The position numbers and the translations under genes are program-made. This document shows positions 57,101 through 64,000 of a DNA stretch of 64,000 bases, in pieces. The notes beneath the pieces are model-generated. The model had not been told where the DNA came from. It saw nothing but the letters and a program-made list of their open reading frames with translations, and did no database searches. The DNA lies in NCBI RefSeq assembly GCF_000002985.6, contig NC_003283.11, forward strand, positions 19,159,501-19,223,500, given 5' to 3'. Within the stretch, counting starts at the first letter, position 1. Each line of letters begins with the position of its first letter. Origin of the DNA: Caenorhabditis elegans (Eukaryota; Nematoda; Chromadorea; Rhabditida; Rhabditidae).

Positions 57101-57550
57101 AATACATTCGAAAATTTTTGAAAAAAAATTTTTCCTAAAATTTTAAACAATTGTAACTTTTTCAATTTCCAATGTTTTCAGATATATTTTTAGCCAAAAT
57201 GTTGAAAATTTACAGCAAAAATCAGAAATAAAAACTGTGACAAAAAAATTACAAAAAAAAAATTTTTCTAAAAAAATTTTCACATTTTTTCCACAATTTT
57301 TTGACAGTTTCTTTTTCCGAGAGAAAATTTTTTTGAAACTAAAACTCACCGTAGAACTAATCTGAAAAAACATCCAATAAGCGCGGAAAATCAATGCCAA
57401 AAACGATAGCAAAGAAAAAATCACGAATAGAAACCGTATAGGGTTGCTCCGGGAGCAATTGTAAGGGGAAACACGGAGCAAGTAACGGAAAAAGCCAAAA
57501 ATATTCGGCTTTAAAAGTGGGGCTTCTGGGCTTTCAAGTGATACGGGCAT
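54185..57550 (-). CDS. Gustatory-receptor-like seven-transmembrane protein (LITE-1/GUR-type, tentative)
   Basis: Eight exons in gene order: 57350-57550, 56745-56891, 56565-56701, 55807-55978, 54974-55052, 54857-54926, 54699-54810, 54185-54430; phases agree, 387 residues. Seven hydrophobic segments are visible, including FLFVIFSLLSFLALIF, LLKTPIPVFFIATAIYLVV, GVMALCAYVNFLFLPIHALI, PFLILTALANVTFIF, YICMIGLMICCIIISS and RAYFVITNIVLLMTVFYNIL. There is no signal peptide. Size and layout fit the invertebrate gustatory-receptor family (Pfam 7tm_7), which in worms includes LITE-1 and EGL-47. Family assignment rests on layout and remembered motifs, so another nematode chemoreceptor class is possible. 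Introns carry the GCGTTGCGGTCGCG repeats. Confidence 0.82.
55110..55806 (+). repeat. Three GCGTTGCGGTCGCG repeats in a 7TM-gene intron
   Basis: Cores lie near 55170-55192, 55320-55345 and 55613-55637 with companion phrases CTGGCGCATTTCTCGTGCC at 55455 and 55758. Each is flanked by AGCAAAGTTA and TAACTTTGCTC-like sequences. Confidence 0.85.
56010..56560. repeat. Two GCGTTGCGGTCGCG repeats in a 7TM-gene intron
   Basis: Cores lie at 56087-56112 (reverse) and 56376-56400 (forward), with companion phrases CTTGGCGCATTTCTCGTGC near 56230 and 56530. Confidence 0.85.
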
Positions 57551-58489
57551 TGTTGAAAAATTTGAAAATTTTCAGCACGAAAAAATTTTAGTCCAAAAAT
57601 TTTTTTTCACCGATTAAGTTGAAATTTTGGGTGCTTTTTAATAAATATTTTATAATCTCCGCTAATATCGTCATTTTCCGCCCTTTAGAATCACAAAATC
57701 AGAGTTTCGATCAGAAAATTGAAAATTTCCCCTTTTTCTCTACCACCGTCCAATTTTCTCACACTATTTCCAAATATTTACTCAATCGGCACTATCAATG
57801 ACATACCAATGACTAATAATTGTAAAAGATTTGGGTCAGAAAACGAATCAGAACATTTTGAACTGTCAGAAATCGAAAAGTTTGAGTCATTTTTTGATAT
57901 GATGCTCTAATGTTTTAGTAGCGTGGGAAATAGGGTAAAAACATGGCAAAAAGAATGAAAATTGATGGAAAATTAGCAAAATATATATCAAAAATACAAA
58001 TTTGATTTCAAAATTAATAGTAAGTTATGATACAAAAAAAATTATTTTTTGAAAAAATTTTTTTTGGGAATTTTTTTCGAAAATTTTTAAATTTTTCAAA
58101 ACTTTGTAACTTTTTTTGTTTCCAACATTTTTTAAAGATTTTACAGCCAAAATGTGGCAAATTGTAAGGTTAATCAGATAATGTAACATGTAACCTAAAT
58201 TTTCTGCAAATCACAAAATTTCTGGAACATTCCCGATGCCTTCTCGATATTCTCCAAATTCCCGCTCAAAATCAAGATATTTTTACTTATTTTTAATTTT
58301 TTCACAAATCATATTTTTCAGTGCATTACTATTACCGTATAATTATGTTTGTTTTAACATTTTAAATGCCCGATCTCACCTAAAAATTCAAATTCACCCA
58401 CTGACTGACCGTCGGCCCTATTTGCTCAGCTGGGGGTACCCCTTTAAATTCCCCAAAATAACATACAGTAACCTCTTTTTACGCCAAAA
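57551..58489. promoter_or_regulatory. Divergent intergenic region of the 7TM and acyltransferase genes
   Basis: 939 bp separate the two start codons. It is AT-rich and lacks the dispersed repeats that crowd nearby introns. TTTTTCAG at 58314-58321 could be a trans-splice acceptor for the acyltransferase gene. No specific site is recognised. Confidence 0.4.
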
Positions 58490-61400
58490 ATGCGCGAAAA
58501 ACCGCCAAAAAATGTGGATCTTCAAGGAATCCGTGGTATTTCTATAATTTCTGTGCTGGTTTTCCATTTTTTCCCGACTCAGTTTCCAAATGGCTATTTG
58601 GGAGTGGATCAGTGAGTTTTGAAAGGAGGGAAATTGGATTTTTGAACTTAAACCTATGTAAAAAAACACCAAAATTCCAAAATTTGTGGAGTTTTCAACA
58701 ATTTTTTTTTGATTTTTTTCCCAGTTTTCACATATTCGATGCTTAAAAATTTGAAACTAAAAAATTCGAATTTAGCATTTTTTTTCCCGGTCATTTTAAG
58801 TATAATCATGACATATTTCTGATAACTTTGAAATTTCGGCAATGAGAGAGCGCAGAAAAGCGAGACACTCTCGCAGTCTGCGCCTCTTCTCTCTCGTCGC
58901 CGGCTGCAAAATCTACCGTAACTCGGTTATTGTCGTGGTGGGACATTTGATATGTATATTTTCAAAAAGAACAGGAAATTTCGGTTTTAGAAAATATAAA
59001 TTAGGAAGTTTTTGAGAAAAAAAAACCGAAAAACCTAAAAACTTTTTTTCCAAAAATTGGTCAGATTCATTTTATACAAAATTTTACATAGATTTCAAAA
59101 ATGTACATCATATAGGTCCTGACACAAAAAGTAACTGAACTACTTTTTTTAGAGCTGAAAAAAAAATTCAATTTTAAATTTTTTTCAAAAATCTGGAAAA
59201 TTTGTTTTTTTGCCCAAAAATTTCAAAATATCATGATTTTACTCAAAATTGAACGCTAAATCTGAAAATTCAAGTTTCAAAACCGTCAAACAGCTAAAAT
59301 TTCAGATTTTTTGTCCTATCCGGCTACCTAATGTGCATGCTGCTCCAAAGAAGCGACCAAGAGAGCCCCTGTTCCCTAGTTACATTATTCTACTCAAAAC
59401 GACTAAAAAGAATACTCCCATTGTACCTTTTTGTAATTTTTTTGGAATTAAGTAGTCTGTACATGGTTTTCCCGACGACTTCTGTAAAGACTAATCAGAA
59501 ATCTGCGTCTCAGGCGTTGATTTTCATGTCGAATAGGCCAAAAACGGCGGAAGAGGATTATTTCCAAATGGTAAGTAGATTTATTGAAAATTTATAAAAA
59601 TTTTAGTTTTTAGTACACTAAAACAAGTTGAAAATGAGGAAAGTTATGAGGTTTTGAAAAATGTTCACAAAATTTTTTTTTTGAAAAAAATGTTTTAAAA
59701 TTTTTCAAACTTTTTTTCAAATTTAGTGAAACTTCAACTACGTTTATTTTTTGATTTCCGTCTATTTTTCACCATTTTTCACCATTTTACATCAAAATCC
59801 CTTTCCAGCTCTCCATCGGAATAGACATATTCACACATACATGGTCCCTATCAGTTGAGGTTCAGTTCTACCTACTCATCCCATTTTTGTACCTAATTGG
59901 AAGAAATTTTAATAAAAACTTGCAGTTTTTGTACTATTTGACCCTTGGTGAGTCGATCGGAAGCAAAATTTCAGAAAAATCTGGACCTTGCACGAGAAAT
60001 GCGCCAAGGCACCAAGAGTGCGCCTAGGCACGAAAATAGCGCCAAGGAAACACCAATAGCACACAAAGGCAAGACAAAAAATTTTAGAGCTCTGAGACAA
60101 ATTTGAACAAAGTTATGAAGGTTTCGATTTTCGAAGTGAGCCGCGACGCGACCGCAACGCGCCCGCAAAATCTTTTTCCTCCATAACTTTGTTCAAAAAA
60201 TTCGTAAATCTCTGAAATTTTACGTGTACACTGTTGGTAATATGCACTATCATTTGACACATTTAAAGTTTTGTACTGACCGCGACGCGACCGCAACGCT
60301 GCCAACAAAAAAAATTTCAGGCTGCACTTCATACATTTTTCATGCAAATTCTTCCTCTACTGTGTCTTTCAATAGCGTTTTTGCAAGAATCTGGCAGTTT
60401 TTGATAGGTACTTGCTCCTGAATTGTATAACTGTGCAAATTTCAAAAATTTCAGGATTCCTAGCTTTCTCGTTCGTGTCAGAAAACGACGGATGCTGTCA
60501 GTATAAGCTTGTCACAGAAAGTGATGAAGACTTAGAGGAAAGTCAACTTTTGGAGGAAAAAGAGGAGGAAATCGAAGAAATTGATAGAAAAATTGGGGAG
60601 AAATCCCTATATTTTTGCCAGGTTCTACTGATTTTCGCCACTCTTTTGCCTATTTTCTGTTCAATTCCGTTGAGTTCCAAGGTTGTGAGGTAAAAATTTG
60701 GTGCACGAAAATTGCGCCAGGCACGAGAAATGCGCCAAGACAAAAAATTTCAAGTTGCTAGGACCACTTTGAGCAAAGTTATAAAGGTTTTAAGTAAGTA
60801 GGTCAACCGCGACGCAACCGCGACGCACCTTGAAAACTTCAAACCGTCATAACTTAGCTCCAAGTGAACCTAGAGATCTGAAATTTTTTGTGACACTATA
60901 TCGGAATGATCCCTACATTTTTCGGTTTACTTGCGCGTTTCTGGTGCCTTGGCGCACTTTTTGATATTTCAATTTCAGACCACTAATCACTATTTTCACT
61001 GGATTTCTTATTGGAATCTCCAAAAACTACAGTAATCTTATTCTATCCAATAGATTTCTAGTGTACTTTGGCGATATTTCCTATTCCTTGTATTTGGTGC
61101 ATTGGCCAATTTTTGCTCTATGGAAGTTGACGGAAAATGACGATGAAATTGGTAAAAAATGTTTTGTCAAATTTTTGAAATTTCAACTAAAAATTTCAGC
61201 ACTTTTTCTATCACTTTTTGCTTCCATTTGCATTGCTACAATAATTCATGAAACTTATGAAAAATGGTACCTACAATTGTGCTCCGCGAGCATCGGAATT
61301 CTCACTATCAGTTTTTTCATTGCAAATGTGGGATTGATTGAGAAAAATGCGATTATTGATCAATTTTTTGGCGGAAATTCAAAAATTCGGGGAAATTTGG

Positions 61401-63360
61401 ATAATGTGACAGCGGATATGACTATGAGTAAGGGAAATTCTATTAGAAATTTAAAAATATTCAGATTTTTTTTAGCCGACGCACAACGCCTGAACCATCA
61501 ATGGAGTGTGAATGACTATGACAATTTGTATACGAATACTTGCATTTATGAGGGAGTTGGCACACCTTTGGGCTGGTGCCGGCATACGGTAGGTTTCAGA
61601 AATGGGTTATGATTCATGTTGATGACAAGTGGGACTTATGTGAATCCACTTCTGAAATTTCAGACTAATGTGACCATTTTGAGCAAAGTTATGGAGCCTT
61701 GAAGTTTGAAGACTGACCGCGACGCGACCGCAACGCGTGGTCAAAACTTCAAGTCCTTGCAACTTTGCTCAGAATCGTTGCAAGGCCTCAAAAATTGATG
61801 TGAGTGCCTGAAACGGGTTTGTCAGCTGTATTTATGAAATTCACGAGAATTGCGTCAAGACTCGAAAAGTGCGTCATGGCACGAGAATTGCGCCAAGACC
61901 CCATTGTTCCATCAAAATATAGTCAGGATTGTATTGCTTTTGCACGTTAAATTTCAGAGTCCCAGGACCATTTTGAGCCAAGTTATAAAAAGTTGAAGGT
62001 TCTAGAGCAACCGCGACGCGACCGCAACGCACTGCTCAAACGTTGACCGGTTATAACTTTGCTCCAAGAAATCCTAAAGCTCTGAAATTTTTTCTGTAAA
62101 ATTCTGAGCACACTTCCAACAAAATCTCACATTCTGCAGGGTCTCCATGGAAAATTGAAAATAATGACGATTGGCAATAGTTGGACCGCAAACCACGCAA
62201 AAATGTTCTACCAAGAATGCGGGTTTTTGGCGAAAAGTATCCTGCAAGGCTCTGCATACGGTTGGTGTGGATTTACGGGGAGCTTTTGTAGATTTACGAG
62301 AACTATTTTCCAGGATGTGAACCTTTATATCCGTCACATGGAATTGATTTGTGTAAAGGAAATTTTACGGATTTCGAGGAACATGTTAGAAATGAGAAGC
62401 CGGATTATGCATTCATGTTCACCAGATTCATGACAATCGGGGACCCTTTTCCGGAAAACGTGACCAGTTTCGATGAAGATCCAATATATCAGATAATGAA
62501 GTCGCAGGTGCTAAAATTCATATCAAATATCAAATATAAAATATACATTCTCGATGCGATTCCTCGGTTGAACATTGAATTTATCGAGAGAATTGTGCCT
62601 ATGATGTGGAGAGGAGCTCCGGCTCAGTTTATTGATGTAAGTTTTCTCCAAAAAATTCAGAATTATAGTGCAACAGGGAGTAAAGTTATGACCGGTTAAA
62701 GTTTAGAAAGCGCGTTGCGGTCGCGTCGCGGTTTGAAAAATTTTTAGGCGAAAATAGATAACGATTACTTTTGAGAGTCACAGAAAAACTTTCAGCGTTC
62801 TAGCACAACAGAGAGCAAAGTTATGACCAGTTGAAGTTTGAAGGGCGCGTTGCGGTCGCGTTGCGGTCGCGTCGCGGTCAGTGGGAAAAATTTGAACCCT
62901 TGTAACTTTGCTCAAAAATGTCGTAGAGACCTGAAATTTGAAATTTATCACCTGCAACCATTCCCTTTATTTTTTGAACTAACAAATTAAAAACTAATTT
63001 TGGCGCGTTGTGGTCGCGTCGCGGTCAGCCAAGGAACTTTGAACCCTTGTAACTTTGCTTAAAATTATCATAGAGACCTAAAATTTGTCAATTTTTCAGA
63101 ACCACCTAGTCGAACCAAAACTCTATCAAATGGCACGTCGCCGCTATGCACAACTGGAAAAAGATTGCTTGGGAAAATGCATTTTGGTGGATTATGTACC
63201 CGAATTCTGGAACAAAACCACTCAAACTTTCCGATTTTTCGATGCAAAAGGGTTTTCCTATTTTACAACTCCCACCCACCTGTCCCCACATGGAATCGAG
63301 CATATTCGGCATGTTTGGACGGATATTTGTACAAATTTGAGCAAGAATTTATTATATTAA
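58490..63360 (+). CDS. O-acyltransferase homologue (nematode OAC family, acyltransferase-3 plus SGNH domain)
   Basis: Eleven exons: 58490-58611, 59306-59570, 59809-59947, 60321-60407, 60455-60689, 60979-61151, 61200-61427, 61476-61588, 62140-62260, 62314-62636, 63100-63360; phases agree, 688 residues. The N-terminal half is a multi-membrane acyltransferase-3 domain: DLQGIRGISIISVLVFHFFP with likely active His26, FFVLSGYLM, TWSLSVEVQFYLLIPFLY and YFGDISYSLYLVHWP. The lumenal C-terminal half is SGNH-like: IGNSW with Ser468 and THLSPHGIEHI with His662. The usual Asp three residues before that His is Thr659. The family transfers acyl groups to carbohydrates or lipids; the substrate here is unknown. 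It has no signal peptide, as is common for this form. Confidence 0.93.
58790..58930 (+). repeat. GAGAGCGCAGAGAAACGAG-type dispersed repeat in an OAC intron
   Basis: TATAATCATGACATATTTCT followed by GAGAGAGCGCAGAAAAGCGA and CACTCTCGCAGTCTGCG match copies at about 6320, 8190, 8530, 13030 and 26580. Confidence 0.8.
59970..60310 (-). repeat. GCGTTGCGGTCGCG repeats in OAC intron 3
   Basis: Reverse cores lie at 60139-60163 and 60280-60300, with companion GCACGAGAAATGCGCCAAGG near 59990. The acceptor of the next exon lies only about 15 bp beyond the second core. Confidence 0.85.
60700..60970 (-). repeat. GCGTTGCGGTCGCG-family repeat in OAC intron 5
   Basis: A reverse core lies at 60806-60828 with companion phrases GCACGAGAAATGCGCCAAG (60720) and CTTGGCGCAC (60947). 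The element fills the intron almost exactly. Confidence 0.85.
61640..62110 (-). repeat. Two GCGTTGCGGTCGCG repeats in OAC intron 8
   Basis: Reverse cores lie at 61714-61740 and 62010-62032, with companion phrases GAGAATTGCGCCAAGAC near 61850-61900. Confidence 0.85.
62650..63095 (+). repeat. Three GCGTTGCGGTCGCG repeats in OAC intron 10
   Basis: Forward cores lie at 62711-62732, 62846-62880 (internally expanded) and 63003-63027, each preceded by an AGCAAAGTTATGACC-like phrase or followed by TAACTTTGCT. Confidence 0.85.
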
Positions 63361-63670
63361 TGTGATTTTTTAAAGAATTTAATACAATTGAAATACTTTT
63401 TTTTGTTATTGAACCTTTTATTTTTTACAGAAAATCTGTTCTATCGACTAGAGTAGGGGACGCCAAAATGTTTTCTATAATTTGTTAATTTAAAAAAAAA
63501 TGAAGGAAATAGTTGCAGGTGATGTGTTAAAAAATGTTAAATTTCAGGTCTCGAAAAAATTTCATCAAAGTCAAATTAGAATATTCATTCCCATACAATA
63601 AAATTAAAGTTGATTTCGCGTCCAGTTTCAACAATGTAGAGTGTTGCATCCGTTCCATGGCAAACGATTT
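63361..63670. other. Downstream of the OAC gene, no feature
   Basis: AT-rich sequence follows the TAA. No canonical AATAAA was found right after the stop; AATACA near 63382 is a possible variant signal. Confidence 0.35.
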
Positions 63671-63674
63671 TTTC

Positions 63675-64000
63675 CGGCAAATCGGCAAACCGGCACATTG
63701 CCGATTTGCCGGAAAAGCGGCAAATTGGCGAAAATTTCCGACAAATTAAAAAACGCATCCTATAATTGTTCCTACATCTATTTTGAAAAGTGAGCAAATT
63801 CTATGAAAAAATCTAGGAAAACGGGAAAACAACTTAAAATGACACAGTTTTAAGCCTTTCCGTCATGTAAAAAATCCCTCTAAACATTTTCGCCAAATCT
63901 GCTATTCGGCAAACGGCAAATCGGCAATTTGCCTAAAATGAAAAATTCCGGCAAATCGGCAAACCGGCAATTTTCCGAGTATTTGCCGCCCACCACTGTT
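63675..64000. repeat. TTTGCCG-type degenerate repeat, cut by the window end
   Basis: GCAAATCGGCAAACCGGCA and related phrases occur near 63676-63730 and 63890-63990, the same type as 12004-12320. The unit is centred on CGGCAAAT/ATTTGCCG and appears in both orientations. Confidence 0.8.

Overview
The window is nematode chromosomal DNA, almost certainly Caenorhabditis and most likely C. elegans itself. It is AT-rich and full of poly-A/T runs. Genes have many small exons with TTTTCAG-type acceptors, and an interstitial array of the nematode telomere hexamer TTAGGC is present. The gene families are typical of worms: a HOT/ODR-2 Ly-6-like protein, a divergent nuclear hormone receptor, a gustatory-receptor-like 7TM protein and an OAC acyltransferase. 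From memory, unverified, pph-5 and its neighbours lie on C. elegans chromosome V (clone Y39B6A). Seven protein-coding genes could be rebuilt from exon phases and motifs: six are complete single models, and the first has three possible first exons. No real tRNA, rRNA or CRISPR array was found.

Layout. 1-3.7 kb: tRNA-like repeat modules with no gene. 3.7-28.2 kb (+): a HOT/ODR-2-family GPI-anchored Ly-6 protein; three phase-compatible first exons (3730, 15273, 25678) can join four shared exons at 26-28 kb, across introns packed with inverted repeats, tRNA-like modules and a palindromic dispersed repeat. 28.4-29.7 kb: a tandem array of tRNA-like units. 29.8-30.5 kb (-): mitochondrial Fe-S assembly factor isca-1, divergent from pph-5 (31.1-39.4 kb, +), the TPR-containing Ser/Thr phosphatase PP5. 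The pph-5 introns hold two minisatellites and two large palindromes. 39.9-41.5 kb: a third minisatellite block with the same core. 41.7-44.1 kb (-): a 735-residue protein of serine/acidic/lysine and histidine repeats. 44.2-48.2 kb: no gene seen, degenerate repeats. 48.25-52.4 kb (-): a ten-exon nuclear hormone receptor with a telomere-like intron. 54.2-57.55 kb (-): an eight-exon 7TM receptor. 58.5-63.4 kb (+): an eleven-exon acyltransferase-3/SGNH protein. 63.6-64 kb: a TTTGCCG-type repeat.

The genes do not form a pathway or an operon. pph-5 and isca-1 are conserved housekeeping genes that share a 590-bp divergent promoter carrying a duplicated element with a FOXO-like TTGTTTAC site. The others belong to nematode-expanded sensory, receptor and enzyme families typical of chromosome arms. 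The most striking non-coding pattern is that repeat families are partitioned by neighbourhood: one palindromic family fills the first 28 kb, the GCGCTGCTAA minisatellite stays within and next to pph-5, and a GC-rich GCGTTGCGGTCGCG family appears only after 47.8 kb.
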